Origin: Xanthomonas nasturtii
Lineage (GTDB): Bacteria; Pseudomonadota; Gammaproteobacteria; Xanthomonadales; Xanthomonadaceae
Direction of reading: 5' to 3'
Assembly (NCBI RefSeq): GCF_001660815.1
Contig: NZ_LYMI01000023.1
Coordinates: 62,001-126,000 of the forward strand
Length of the DNA stretch: 64,000 bases
A model generated the notes under the pieces. It was given only the letters and a program-made list of their open reading frames with translations. It ran no database searches and had not been told where the DNA came from. The position numbers and the translations under genes were made by a program. Shown piece by piece: positions 50,242 through 59,065 of the stretch. How positions within the stretch are numbered: the first letter of the stretch is position 1; each line of letters begins with the position of its first letter.

Positions 50242-51471
50242 ATGATCAGACCTCTTCTTTTGCTTGCGCTGACCGCGCTATGCCCCGCCTGCACCCATCG
50301 CACGCCGGCATCGGCTGCTACCTCCGATAGCGCCACTGGCGGACCCGTGGCGACACAGCTACGCATCGCCACCTACAACACCTCGCTGTATTCGGACCAG
50401 GCCGGTGGCCTGATCCGCGAGTTGCAGGGCGACAGCGCACATGCGCGCAAGATCGCCGCCGTGCTGCAGCGGGTGCGCCCGGACCTGGTGTTGCTCAACG
50501 AATTCGATTTCGACCCGGACCACCGCGCTGCCGATCTGTTCCAGCAGCGCTATCTGCAGGTTGCCCAGCCGGGCGGCGGTGAGGCATTGCGTTATCCGTA
50601 CCGCTATCTGGCGCCGGTCAATACCGGTGTGCCGAGCGGTCTGGATCTGGACAACAACGGCAGTAGCGGCGGTGAAGGCCGCTCGCGTGGCAACGATGCC
50701 TGGGGCTACGGCTTGCACCCCGGCCAGTACGGCATGCTGGTGTTGTCGCGCTACCCGATCGATGCGCAGGCCGTACGTAGTTTCCAGCTGCTGAAGTGGA
50801 GCGCATTACCGGGCGCGCTGCGGCCAATCGCCCCGGGCAGCAAGACCTCGTTCTACAGCGACGCCATCTGGGCGCAGCTTCGCCTGTCGTCCAAATCGCA
50901 TTGGGATGTGCCGGTGCGCACGCCGCTGGGCGTGGTGCATGCATTGGTATCGCACCCCACCCCGCCGGTGTTCGACGGTGCCGAGAAACGTAACGCTGCA
51001 CGCAACCACGACGAACTGCAGCTGTGGCGCGCCTATCTGGACAACGCCGCCGACAGCCAGCGCTGGCTCTGCGACGACAAGGGCGGCTGCGGTGGCCTGC
51101 CTGTCGACGCGCGCTTCGTCATCCTGGGCGATCTGAACAACGACCCGGTCGATGGCGCCGGCCGGCATGATGCGATCCGCGCCCTGATCAATCACCCGCG
51201 CGTGCTGCAGTACCCCACCCCGCAAAGCGACGGCGGCCCGGAAAAAACCGCCGAATATGCGACGCTAGGCATCGCCCATACCGGCGACCCGCAGCAAGTG
51301 ACCGGCGACTTTGGCCCGCAGGCTGGCACCATGCGGCTGGACTACGTGCTGCCGTCGCGCCAGTTCACCCTGGTCGGCAGCGGCATTTTCTGGCCGGCCA
51401 GCGGCGCGCCGGACGCGGCGATTGCCGATGGCAGCGACCACCATGCGGTGTGGGTGGATGTTGTTTGGTAG
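50242..51471 (+). CDS. Exported endonuclease/exonuclease/phosphatase family protein
   Basis: 409 residues with an N-terminal signal (MIRPLLLLALTALCPAC; possible lipoprotein, though CPAC is a poor lipobox). EEP-fold landmarks: RIATYNTSLYS (near 42), LLNEFDFD (metal Glu, near 86), LGDLNNDPVD (near 295) and GSDHHAVWVDV at the C-terminus. Insertions around 130-155 are Gly/Ser/Asp-rich. Family members hydrolyse phosphodiesters or phosphate esters; substrate unknown, location periplasm or outer membrane. Confidence 0.9.
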   Translation: MIRPLLLLALTALCPACTHRTPASAATSDSATGGPVATQLRIATYNTSLYSDQAGGLIRELQGDSAHARKIAAVLQRVRPDLVLLNEFDFDPDHRAADLFQQRYLQVAQPGGGEALRYPYRYLAPVNTGVPSGLDLDNNGSSGGEGRSRGNDAWGYGLHPGQYGMLVLSRYPIDAQAVRSFQLLKWSALPGALRPIAPGSKTSFYSDAIWAQLRLSSKSHWDVPVRTPLGVVHALVSHPTPPVFDGAEKRNAARNHDELQLWRAYLDNAADSQRWLCDDKGGCGGLPVDARFVILGDLNNDPVDGAGRHDAIRALINHPRVLQYPTPQSDGGPEKTAEYATLGIAHTGDPQQVTGDFGPQAGTMRLDYVLPSRQFTLVGSGIFWPASGAPDAAIADGSDHHAVWVDVVW

Positions 51472-51855
51472 CTGGGATTGGGGAGTCGGGATTTGGGATT
51501 GGGACGGGCGAGTTCCTGGTCCGTCTGCGTTTTTGCGCTTGTCTGGTCGGCGGATGCAGTCACATGCGTTAGCCGCGCTAGGGGCGCAGCTCTGCTGGCA
51601 GCGAGCCAACCGATGATGTCGCTTCACCTCCAGTGATCTGAGTCAAGCGGCACTACCGTGTTTGCTTCTCCCGCCGGGACGTTGTCCTCGCTTATGGGGG
51701 AAAAGGTGCCCCGACGGTGCGGATGAGGGTGCGTGCGAAGCCTCGTGCGGATCGCATGGGCCAAGGATGCCGGTCATGGTGACGCAGCGACGCCTGCAGC
51801 TTTGGCGGGTTGAAGCAGTGCAGCGGTGCGCTGCACTGCTCAGAACCTACGGCGA
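51472..51855. other. Intergenic region with degenerate repeat
   Basis: 384 bases between convergent genes. At 51474-51510 there is a degenerate GGGATT-type repeat (GGGATTGGGGAGTCGGGATT..). No gene or strong terminator recognised in the remainder. Confidence 0.5.
51474..51510. repeat. Degenerate GGGATTC-family repeat
   Basis: Units GGGATTG, GGGAGTC, GGGATTT and GGGATTG in near-tandem, immediately after the stop of the EEP-family gene. Same family as 23300-23384 and 39265-39409. Confidence 0.75.
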
Positions 51856-53058
51856 TCAGCCCTGCAGCTGGATCGTCAGCGCCGCAGCCGCAACACGTGC
51901 TTTCTCGCGTGCAGCATCGATGCTGTCCGCGCGTGCCAGGGTGACACCGACGCGGCGATGGCCGTCCACGCGCGGTTTACCGAACAAGCGCAGTGCGGTG
52001 TCCGGGTCGCGCAGTGCATCGGCCACGTTGTCGAACACCGGCACGCCATTGCCGTGCGCCAGCAGCGCGCAGGATGCCGACGGGCCGCTCTGACGGATGA
52101 CGCCGCCATCTTCTGCGCCCACCGGCAGGCCGATGATGGCGCGCGCATGCAGCGCGAATTCGCTCAACTCCTGCGACACCAGCGTGACCAGGCCGGTGTC
52201 GTGCGGGCGCGGCGAGACTTCGCTGAACCACACCTCGTCGCCCTTGACGAACAATTCCACCCCGAACAGGCCCCAGCCACCGAGGTCGTCGGTGATGGCC
52301 TTGGCGATCTCCTGCGAGCGGCGCAATGCAGCGGCCGACATTGGCTGCGGCTGCCAGCTTTCACGGTAGTCACCGTCCTGCTGCCAGTGGCCAATGGGGT
52401 CGCAGTACGAGGTGCCGCCGGCATGCCGCACGGTGAGCAAGGTGATTTCGTAATCGAAATCGATGAAGCCCTCGACGATGCAGCGACCGGCACCGGCACG
52501 CCCGCCGGTCTGCGCGTACTCCCATGCCGCGTCGATGTCGGCGTCGCTGCGCAGCGTGCTCTGGCCCTTGCCCGAGGACGACATCACCGGCTTGACCACG
52601 CACGGCAAGCCCACTGCGGCAATCGCATCGCGATATTCGGCGGCGGTGTCGACGAAGCGATACGGCGAGGTCGGCAGGCCCAGCGTTTCGGCGGCCAGGC
52701 GACGGATGCCTTCGCGGTCCATGGTCAGCCGCGCGGCACGCGCAGTCGGGATCACCTTCTGGCCCTGCTCGCGCTCCAGCGCCACCAGGGTTTCGGTATG
52801 GATCGCCTCGATCTCCGGCACGATCAGGTGCGGCCGCTCGCTGGCGATCAGCGCGCGCAAGGCAACGGGGTCGAGCATGTCCAGCACGTGCGAGCGGTGC
52901 GCCACCTGCATCGCCGGTGCGTTGGCATAGCGATCGGCAGCGATCACTTCCACGCCGAAACGCTGCAGTTCGATCGCCACTTCCTTACCCAGTTCGCCCG
53001 AGCCGAGCAACAACACGCGGGTGGCGGAAGGCGACAACGGCGTGCCGAAAGTGGTCAT
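51856..53058 (-). CDS. purT: Formate-dependent GAR transformylase (PurT)
   Basis: 400 residues (E. coli 392). ATP-grasp enzyme: [18 protein letters not shown] near 17, [12 protein letters not shown] near 153, [27 protein letters not shown] near 283. Makes formyl-GAR from GAR, formate and ATP in purine synthesis, a folate-independent alternative to PurN. ATG at 53058 gives [22 protein letters not shown]. Single gene. Confidence 0.97.
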   Translation of the reverse strand: MTTFGTPLSPSATRVLLLGSGELGKEVAIELQRFGVEVIAADRYANAPAMQVAHRSHVLDMLDPVALRALIASERPHLIVPEIEAIHTETLVALEREQGQKVIPTARAARLTMDREGIRRLAAETLGLPTSPYRFVDTAAEYRDAIAAVGLPCVVKPVMSSSGKGQSTLRSDADIDAAWEYAQTGGRAGAGRCIVEGFIDFDYEITLLTVRHAGGTSYCDPIGHWQQDGDYRESWQPQPMSAAALRRSQEIAKAITDDLGGWGLFGVELFVKGDEVWFSEVSPRPHDTGLVTLVSQELSEFALHARAIIGLPVGAEDGGVIRQSGPSASCALLAHGNGVPVFDNVADALRDPDTALRLFGKPRVDGHRRVGVTLARADSIDAAREKARVAAAALTIQLQG

Positions 53059-53136
53059 GAGCGCAGTCCAGATCGAGGGGGCCGCCATTCTAACGGCTGC
53101 CAACGGCTGCGCCGACGAATGGCCCTTGCCTGGGCT

Positions 53137-53153
53137 GATATCAAAACGATATC
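53137..53153. promoter_or_regulatory. Paired GATATC sites upstream of the SPFH operon
   Basis: GATATC-AAAAC-GATATC, 30-46 bases before the SPFH start. Each half is itself palindromic. Spacing and position suit an operator, perhaps for the Arc-type regulator encoded in the same operon (speculative). Confidence 0.3.
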
Positions 53154-53182
53154 TTTTACTCACTCCACAAGGACTCGTCCTC

Positions 53183-54052
53183 ATGAAAGAGAAGCAGATC
53201 GGTTCGTTGCCCGGCATTCCCGTCGTCCTGGTCGCAGGCGCCGGCCTGATCGGTGCGGCCTGGTCCGTGTTGACGATGATGGCCAGCACCAGCGCTACGC
53301 CAGTCGCCTTCATCGCCGCGGTGCTGGTCGCGGCGGCGGGCATTTTCATACTGGCCGGCCTGTACACGCTGGAGCCCAACCAGGCCGCGGTGTTGAGCCT
53401 GTTCGGCAAGTACGTCGGCACCGTCAAGGACGCCGGCCTGCGCTGGAATGTGCCCTTCTACGCCAAGCGACGCGTCAGCCAGCGCGTGCGCAATTTCGAA
53501 AGCGGACGGCTCAAGGTCAACGAGCTGGATGGCAGCCCGATCGAGATTGCCGCGGTGATCGTGTGGCAGGTGCTGGATGCCTCCGAGGCGGTCTACAACG
53601 TCGACGACTACGAGAGCTTCGTGCACATCCAGTCGGAAGCGGCGCTGCGCGCGATGGCCACCAGCTACCCGTACGACCAGCACGAAGACGACCAGATTTC
53701 GCTGCGCAGTCACCCGGCCGAGATCAGCGAACAGCTCAAGCGCCATCTGGACGAGCGCCTGACCCAGGCTGGCGTGGATGTGATCGAGGCGCGCATCAGC
53801 CACCTGGCCTATGCGCCGGAAATCGCCCAGGCCATGCTGCAGCGTCAGCAGGCCAATGCGGTGATCGCCGCACGCACGCGCATCGTTGCCGGCGCGGTGG
53901 GCATGGTCGAAATGGCGCTGTCGGAACTGCAGAAAAATAGCGTGGTGCAGCTGGACGAAGAGCGCAAGGCGCACATGGTCAGCAACCTGCTCACCGTGTT
54001 GTGTTCTGATCGCGGTATCCAACCGGTGGTCAATGCCGGCTCGTTGTATTGA
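53183..54052 (+). CDS. SPFH/band-7 domain membrane protein
   Basis: 289 residues. Two hydrophobic segments near the N-terminus (about 12-34 and 40-63) and then an SPFH/prohibitin-like domain (about 65-265): [41 protein letters not shown], and [21 protein letters not shown]. These proteins form large membrane-associated rings. ATG at 53183 follows AAGGA; first gene of a four-gene unit (TM protein, Arc-type protein, broken DUF4177-like gene). Confidence 0.92.
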   Translation: MKEKQIGSLPGIPVVLVAGAGLIGAAWSVLTMMASTSATPVAFIAAVLVAAAGIFILAGLYTLEPNQAAVLSLFGKYVGTVKDAGLRWNVPFYAKRRVSQRVRNFESGRLKVNELDGSPIEIAAVIVWQVLDASEAVYNVDDYESFVHIQSEAALRAMATSYPYDQHEDDQISLRSHPAEISEQLKRHLDERLTQAGVDVIEARISHLAYAPEIAQAMLQRQQANAVIAARTRIVAGAVGMVEMALSELQKNSVVQLDEERKAHMVSNLLTVLCSDRGIQPVVNAGSLY

Positions 54053-54071
54053 GAGCAATTGAGAGCAATCG

Positions 54072-54356
54072 ATGAATGTGATGGTGCCCCTGATTGTTGC
54101 GCTTTCCGGCCTGCCCGCGCTGGCGATTGCCGCGTCCATCGGCGCGGACGATGACGACCGCGCACGCGGCCTGGGCTTGCGCTGGGCGTTGATCAGCCTG
54201 GTCATCCTGATCGGCGCCGCGTGCCTGTACTGGGCCGGCGACAACCGCGCCGGCATCTATGCGGTGGTGATCGGCATGATCATCGGCGTCAACACGCTGA
54301 TCGTGTCGATGGTGCTGCACCTGCGCCGGCACGGCAGCCGCAGAGACGGCCAATGA
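54072..54356 (+). CDS. Small membrane protein of the SPFH operon
   Basis: 94 residues with a signal-like helix (about 2-22), then a charged loop ([12 protein letters not shown]) and two helices (about 38-54 and 62-83). No family recognised. Starts 19 bases after the SPFH gene, preceded by GAGAG, and overlaps the next gene by 4 bases, so it is co-translated with the Arc-type protein. Confidence 0.8.
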   Translation: MNVMVPLIVALSGLPALAIAASIGADDDDRARGLGLRWALISLVILIGAACLYWAGDNRAGIYAVVIGMIIGVNTLIVSMVLHLRRHGSRRDGQ

Positions 54357-54532
54357 GCGAAAAAAAGGCCTACCCGCTGCGGATCAATGCCGACGTGTTG
54401 GCCGCCGTGCAGCGCTGGGCCGACGATGAGCTGCGCAGCCTCAACGCGCAGATCGAATACGTATTGCGCGATGCGCTGCGCAAGGCCGGCCGGCTGCCGA
54501 AGCCGCAGTGCGACACGGAATCCCAACCATGA
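54353..54532 (+). CDS. Arc/ribbon-helix-helix family protein
   Basis: 59 residues: [40 protein letters not shown] matches the Arc-type RHH pattern (beta-strand YPLRI, then two helices with [10 protein letters not shown]). A DNA-binding dimer that may autoregulate the SPFH operon. ATGA overlaps at both ends (with the membrane protein and with the broken downstream frame). Confidence 0.87.
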   Translation: MSEKKAYPLRINADVLAAVQRWADDELRSLNAQIEYVLRDALRKAGRLPKPQCDTESQP

Positions 54533-54708
54533 GCACGCGCTGGACCTACCTGACCATCGAGCTGAAGCCATCGTTTGTGGGCACCATCAAGAGCGAAGAC
54601 ATCCAGTCCGAACTGCTGTAACAGGGCAACCTCGGCTGGGAACTGGTCAACATCCTCATGCAGACGCCACTGGGCGCGGCGCTGCTGGTCTTCAAGAAAC
54701 AACGTTGA
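54529..54708 (+). pseudogene. DUF4177-like gene interrupted by one in-frame stop
   Basis: From the ATG at 54529 (overlapping the Arc-type stop) the frame reads [14 protein letters not shown].. DIQSELL, then TAA at 54619-54621, then continues QGNLGWELVNILMQTPLGAALLVFKKQR to TGA at 54706. The GWELV segment after the stop is the hallmark of DUF4177 proteins (about 55-60 residues), so the intact gene had 59 codons and a single CAA, GAA or AAA to TAA change broke it. A 30-residue product remains. Readthrough or a base-call error are alternatives. Confidence 0.8.
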
Positions 54709-54825
54709 CGCCCGCGCCGAGCACCGCTCGGCAACTGGAAAGCGGTGGGCGCTGCGCCGGTTGCAGAGATGCGCGCACTGCAGGCCAGTTCCTCGTAGCA
54801 GCAAGTACCACCGGGGCAAACCCTG

Positions 54826-55671
54826 ATGCAGCTGGCCGAGCGCGCTGGCGAGGACTACCCTGTCGCCATGCCGACGCGCTCCGTTCCGACACGACTGCTC
54901 AATACCCGTTACATCGAACTGTTGCCCGCCGCGCTTCTGCGCGCACGCAGCAATGCCGACGCACGCGTGCTTGCGCAGGCGGATTGGTTATTGCGGCGCA
55001 AGCGCGACGGGCGTTATCTGGCTGCACAACTTGCGCACGGGGTCATGCCGCTGGTGCCGCGCCTGGCGCGCGAGCCAGGCCTGGATGAGGTATTCGATCG
55101 GCTGCAGGCGGCCGACATGCCCGGCATGTCGCCGGACGGCGTTGAACTCCCGGTCGATGGCCTGCAACGGCGTCTGGCACAACTGAACATCGCCGAAGAC
55201 GCTTACGTCCGCCACACCGGACTGCGACTGATCGCCGAACCGGCAACGCTGCAGTTCGCCGGGCGCGATCGCTTCGGCCGGCCGCTGTGGCTCAGCGCAG
55301 GCGGTGCGCGCGCGTGGCGGCAGATGCATGCGGCCGCGCTGCGTGCGGACATCGTGCTCGATGCAATTTCCGGCTATCGCAGCCACGACTACCAACTGGG
55401 CATCTTCGAACGCAAGTTCGCGCGCGGGCTTACCCTGGAACAGATTCTGGCGGTCAACGCGGCGCCCGGCTTCAGCGAACACCATAGCGGCGACGCATTG
55501 GATATCGGCACCCCGGACGAACCGCCGGCCGAGGAATCCTTCGAAACCACGCCTGCATTCGCCTGGTTGCGCAGCAACGCGCAAGCGTTCGGCTTCCGGC
55601 TGAGTTATCCGCGCGACAACCCGCACGGCATCGTCTACGAGCCGTGGCACTGGCGTTGGTCGAGAGCGTAA
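54826..55671 (+). CDS. M15-family D-Ala-D-Ala carboxypeptidase (VanY-like)
   Basis: 281 residues. The C-terminal half (about 150-278) is a VanY domain: SGYRSHDYQLGIF (near 184), SEHHSGDALDIG (zinc His and Asp near 222-230), and EPWHWRW (zinc His near 275). Trims peptidoglycan peptides. No typical signal peptide is seen with either start (54826, or ATG 54868), so location is unclear; the N-terminal 120 residues are helical and unassigned. Confidence 0.87.
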   Translation: MQLAERAGEDYPVAMPTRSVPTRLLNTRYIELLPAALLRARSNADARVLAQADWLLRRKRDGRYLAAQLAHGVMPLVPRLAREPGLDEVFDRLQAADMPGMSPDGVELPVDGLQRRLAQLNIAEDAYVRHTGLRLIAEPATLQFAGRDRFGRPLWLSAGGARAWRQMHAAALRADIVLDAISGYRSHDYQLGIFERKFARGLTLEQILAVNAAPGFSEHHSGDALDIGTPDEPPAEESFETTPAFAWLRSNAQAFGFRLSYPRDNPHGIVYEPWHWRWSRA

Positions 55672-55747
55672 GCCGCAGGAGCGTCATGCGCCATGCGACG
55701 TGGCTTGATAGAGCCACCCCATCGCGCCGACCACGCTTGCGAAGACA

Positions 55748-56422
55748 TTACTCCTGCGAACGCGGCGTCGGCACCTTGGTCGCCACGCTGAAGTCGGCGA
55801 TCTTCCACAGGTAGAACGCGGCGTAGGTGCGGTACGGGCCCCAGCGTTCGCCGCGTGCTGCCAGTTCCTTCGGGGTGGGCATCTGCGCCTGCTTGTCCAC
55901 GCGCTGCGCGCCCTTGCGGACGCCCAGATCGTCGATGGGCAGCAGATCCGGGCGACCCAGGCGGAACATCAGCATCATTTCCACGGTCCAGCGCCCGATG
56001 CCGCGCACCGGCACCAGGGCGTCGACAATGGCGTCATCGTCCATGAAGGCGAGCCTGCGCAGCGAGGGAATCTCGCCGGCGCTTTCGCGGCGCGCCAGAT
56101 CGCGCAAGGCCAGCGCCTTGTTGCCGGAGACGCCGCAGGAACGCAGCGCCGCATCGTCGATGCGACCGAGCGTGTCGGCATGCACCCGCTGCGCGCCGAT
56201 CGCCACTTCCACCCGCGCCACAATGGTGGACGCCGCCTTGCCGCTGAGTTGCTGGAACAGGATGGCGCGCGCCAGCGCATCGACCGGGTCGAACGGTGTG
56301 CGCCACCCCGGCTGCGGGGCGACCGGGCCGATGCGCTTCATCCAGGCGCCCAATGCGCGATCGCGCCGGGACAACTGCGCGAACGCGGCCTCCACATCGA
56401 ATCCGCGAGCGTGGCGCGGCAT
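55748..56422 (-). CDS. DNA-3-methyladenine glycosylase II family (AlkA-like)
   Basis: 224 residues of the HhH-GPD superfamily. Helix-hairpin-helix VRGIGRWTVEMMLMF near 140 and the catalytic Asp region LLPIDDLGVRKG near 165. Removes alkylated purines in base excision repair. No AlkA N-terminal TBP-like domain, so it is the short single-domain type. ATG 56422 chosen for MPRHARGFDVEAAF; it starts 2 bases after the DUF423 gene, forming one unit. Confidence 0.91.
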   Translation of the reverse strand: MPRHARGFDVEAAFAQLSRRDRALGAWMKRIGPVAPQPGWRTPFDPVDALARAILFQQLSGKAASTIVARVEVAIGAQRVHADTLGRIDDAALRSCGVSGNKALALRDLARRESAGEIPSLRRLAFMDDDAIVDALVPVRGIGRWTVEMMLMFRLGRPDLLPIDDLGVRKGAQRVDKQAQMPTPKELAARGERWGPYRTYAAFYLWKIADFSVATKVPTPRSQE

Positions 56423-56424
56423 GC

Positions 56425-56796
56425 TCAGCGCCTCAATGCGCCGATGGCCAGCACCACCCAGCCCAGCATCAGGCCGCCCCCGCCCACCGGTGCCAGGCGG
56501 GTGGGCCACTGCAGCAAGGCACCGCCAACCAGGCTGCCGGCAAACAGCAAGGTGCCGAGCACGAGCAGGTACAAGCCCACCCGCCCGATCACCCGTGTCT
56601 CGGTGGTGCCCAGCACGGCCAGCACTGCGCCATGGCCGAAGGCATACAGCGCGGCCAACTGCAGCCGCGACTGCACCAGCGCATCACTCACGCCATGCGA
56701 GGCATAGGCCGATACGCCCACCGCGGTGGCCGCCAGCAAGGCGCCGCAAAACGCCAGCAGCGAAGGATGTTTCTTACGACGTTCGAGCAGAGGCAT
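56425..56796 (-). CDS. DUF423 family membrane protein
   Basis: 123 residues, four membrane helices. DUF423 pattern: ASHGVSDALVQSRLQLAALYAFGHGAVLAVLG near 33 and APVGGGGLMLGWVVLAIGAL at the C-terminus. Function unknown. Upstream partner of the DNA glycosylase in a two-gene operon. Confidence 0.92.
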   Translation of the reverse strand: MPLLERRKKHPSLLAFCGALLAATAVGVSAYASHGVSDALVQSRLQLAALYAFGHGAVLAVLGTTETRVIGRVGLYLLVLGTLLFAGSLVGGALLQWPTRLAPVGGGGLMLGWVVLAIGALRR

Positions 56797-56825
56797 GAGG
56801 CGAGTTCCGTCACCGTGCGATAGGG

Positions 56826-56861
56826 CAAAAAAAAACGCGCCGCAAGCGAGCGGCGCGTTTT
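56826..56861 (-). terminator. Terminator of the SRPBCC-protein gene
   Basis: AAAACGCGCCGC-TCGCTT-GCGGCGCGTTTT on the minus strand, followed by nine more T residues. 31-66 bases after the stop at 56892. Confidence 0.92.
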
Positions 56862-56891
56862 CGTCTGGATCACGTCATCGTGGTGAGACGA

Positions 56892-58073
56892 TTACTTGAT
56901 GGCCCAGTAGACGTCGTAGGTACCGTCCTGCGTAAACGACTTGTCCACGCCGCCCTTCCACGACTCGTACGGACGCTCGGTCACGTCGTTGCCGTTGGTG
57001 GCAGACCAGGCGCGCAGGGAACTGCGCACTGCGTCCAGGCCGGCCATGTGGCCTGCATAGGTCGCAAAGGCAGAACGGTGCGCCTTGGTACGCTCGTACT
57101 TCACCGGCGCTTCCGACGGGATGTTGAGCTTCAGCTCTTCGCCCGTTGCAGCGACCGGCGTTGCATCGACCGGTGCAGCGGCAGCCGCGTCGTCCTTCTT
57201 GGCGTCGGCCTTGGCGGTGTCTGCCTTGGCGTCGGTCTTCGGAGCACCGCCCGCGCGCTTGCGCACCGGCTGGACCACGTCGAAGGCGTACTTGTCGGTG
57301 GCGAAGTCGGTGGTGACGATGCGCACCGGACCAGCAGCTTCCAGACCATTGGCGTCCATGACGCGCTTGATCCACTCCTGGTTGTCCTTGATCGACTTCT
57401 TGATCGTCTCGTTGTCACGGTCGATGTTGCCCGCGGTGACGAACAACAGGTCTTCGGCCGGCACATCGACGATCTTGAGATCACTCAACACCGGCTTGCC
57501 ATCCAGCTGTGCGCGGTAGTCGAAGTTCGGCACGGTGGCAAATACGGTTGCCAGGCGCGACAGACCCAACTTCAGGTCATCGCCCACATGGCGGCTAACG
57601 TACAAGCCGGCGTAACGACCGAACAGGTTCCAGCCGTACTTGACGCTGTAGTCCTGGGTGATCTTGACGTTCTTGTTGTTCTTGCCGGTCGGCACCAGGG
57701 TGAAATTGGTGACCTTGTCGTAGCCCTTGGTGGGATCTTCGATCGCGATCTCAACACGCTCGTTCTTGACGCTGTTGGTGATCTCCCAGCTGCCGTTGCC
57801 GATATAGCCCTCGGTGGAGCTGTATTCGACGCGTGCACCCTTGCCCTCTTGCGGGCCGGCCAGCTTCAGCTGGATCTTCGGGTCACGCAGCACAAGCGGG
57901 TTCCAATCCTTGAAACGACGGAAGCTGTTCACGGTGTCGTAAACAATCGTCATTCTGCGGTTGGTCTCAACACTCTCGGACATCTGCCGTTCCGAGGGCA
58001 ACACCAAGCCCACCACGACAAACAAGCCAGCCACGATCCCCAAGGCGATCAGGAACTCGATAATACGGGTCAT
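56892..58073 (-). CDS. Membrane-anchored SRPBCC (polyketide cyclase-like) protein
   Basis: 393 residues. One N-terminal membrane helix (about 5-27), then an SRPBCC/START-like domain (about 35-180: SFRRFKDWNPLVLRDP, GNGSWEITNS) and a second alpha/beta domain. A low-complexity Ala/Asp/Lys linker (about 283-315: KADTAKADAKKDDAAAAA) separates a C-terminal part. Large periplasmic or cytoplasmic ligand-binding protein of unknown role. ATG 58073 follows GGAG by 9 bases. Confidence 0.83.
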   Translation of the reverse strand: MTRIIEFLIALGIVAGLFVVVGLVLPSERQMSESVETNRRMTIVYDTVNSFRRFKDWNPLVLRDPKIQLKLAGPQEGKGARVEYSSTEGYIGNGSWEITNSVKNERVEIAIEDPTKGYDKVTNFTLVPTGKNNKNVKITQDYSVKYGWNLFGRYAGLYVSRHVGDDLKLGLSRLATVFATVPNFDYRAQLDGKPVLSDLKIVDVPAEDLLFVTAGNIDRDNETIKKSIKDNQEWIKRVMDANGLEAAGPVRIVTTDFATDKYAFDVVQPVRKRAGGAPKTDAKADTAKADAKKDDAAAAAPVDATPVAATGEELKLNIPSEAPVKYERTKAHRSAFATYAGHMAGLDAVRSSLRAWSATNGNDVTERPYESWKGGVDKSFTQDGTYDVYWAIK

Positions 58074-58423
58074 TCAGGAGGTCTCCGGGGCCGATCCCAC
58101 GGCCGGGTTGAGTGAAGCGAAGCCACCATCCTAGCAGGCTTCGAGACAGATGTTCAGTTGTGCGACGGATAGCGCGGTCTTGCGGTGTCATTGACCGCGC
58201 AACACCGCGTGCGGGGGCGGCGCAATCCCAACCTGCACAAGGGTTTGGGCAATTGCGCGCCGCCATCATGCACATCGCGCGCTGCCTGCGTGTGATGTCG
58301 CAGTTGCCGTGCGGGATTGCATGGGCCGCTGCGGTTGTTCGACCGCAGGTGCGGCGCCGTGAATGCGACGCCCACCTTGCCGCCACCGGGCGCAGCGCCG
58401 AGGTCGGCGGCGCTGCACGGGGC
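58074..58423. other. Intergenic region, no gene seen
   Basis: 350 bases. The part next to 58074 should carry the SRPBCC gene promoter; the part next to 58423 follows the response regulator stop. Frames at 58154-58386 are unconvincing. No strong hairpin recognised. Confidence 0.45.
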
Positions 58424-59065
58424 TCACACCAGCTGCAATTCGAACGCCTTCAGCACCGCGCGGGTGCGGTCGCGTACGCCGAGCTTGGACAGAATGTTGG
58501 AGACGTGATTCTTGATGGTGCCTTCGGCCACACCGAGCGAATTGGCGATTTCCTTGTTGGAAAAGCCGCTTGCCATCAGCCGCAGGATCTCGGTCTCGCG
58601 GTCGGTGAGCGGATCGGGCCGGTCCAGGCTGACGAATTCGTTGCGCATGTGCTCCAGGCCCGACAGCAGGCGCTGGGTCACCGCCGGCTGCACCAGCGAG
58701 CCGCCATCGGCCACGGTGCGGATGGCGCCGACCAATTGTTCCAGCGAGACGTCCTTGAGCAGATAGCCCTTGGCACCGGCCTTGAGCCCGGCCAGCACCA
58801 GTTGGTCGTCGTCGAAGGTGGTCAGGATGATGGTCGGCGGCAGCGTGCCGTTGCGCGAGAGCATCTGCAGCGCTTCCAGCCCGGACATCACCGGCATGCG
58901 CATGTCCATCAGCACCACGTCCGGCTGGATCTGCGGAATCTGCTCCACCGCCTGCCTGCCGTCGGAGGCTTCGGCCACCACCTCGATGCCGTCGTCCAGC
59001 GCCAACAGCGAGCGGATCCCCTGGCGCACCAGGGTTTGGTCATCGACCAGGCACACACGGATCAT
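58424..59065 (-). CDS. NarL/LuxR-family response regulator
   Basis: 213 residues. Receiver (about 1-118: VCLVDDQTLVR, acceptor in VLMDMRMPVMSG, lysine in YLLKDVS) and LuxR-type HTH (about 148-205: LTDRETEILRLMASGFSNKEIANSLGVAEGTIKNHVSNILSKLGV). Phosphorylated by the adjacent kinase. ATG 59065 has AAGGAG 7 bases upstream and overlaps the kinase stop by one base (TGATG); a GTG one codon earlier is possible. Confidence 0.95.
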   Translation of the reverse strand: MIRVCLVDDQTLVRQGIRSLLALDDGIEVVAEASDGRQAVEQIPQIQPDVVLMDMRMPVMSGLEALQMLSRNGTLPPTIILTTFDDDQLVLAGLKAGAKGYLLKDVSLEQLVGAIRTVADGGSLVQPAVTQRLLSGLEHMRNEFVSLDRPDPLTDRETEILRLMASGFSNKEIANSLGVAEGTIKNHVSNILSKLGVRDRTRAVLKAFELQLV

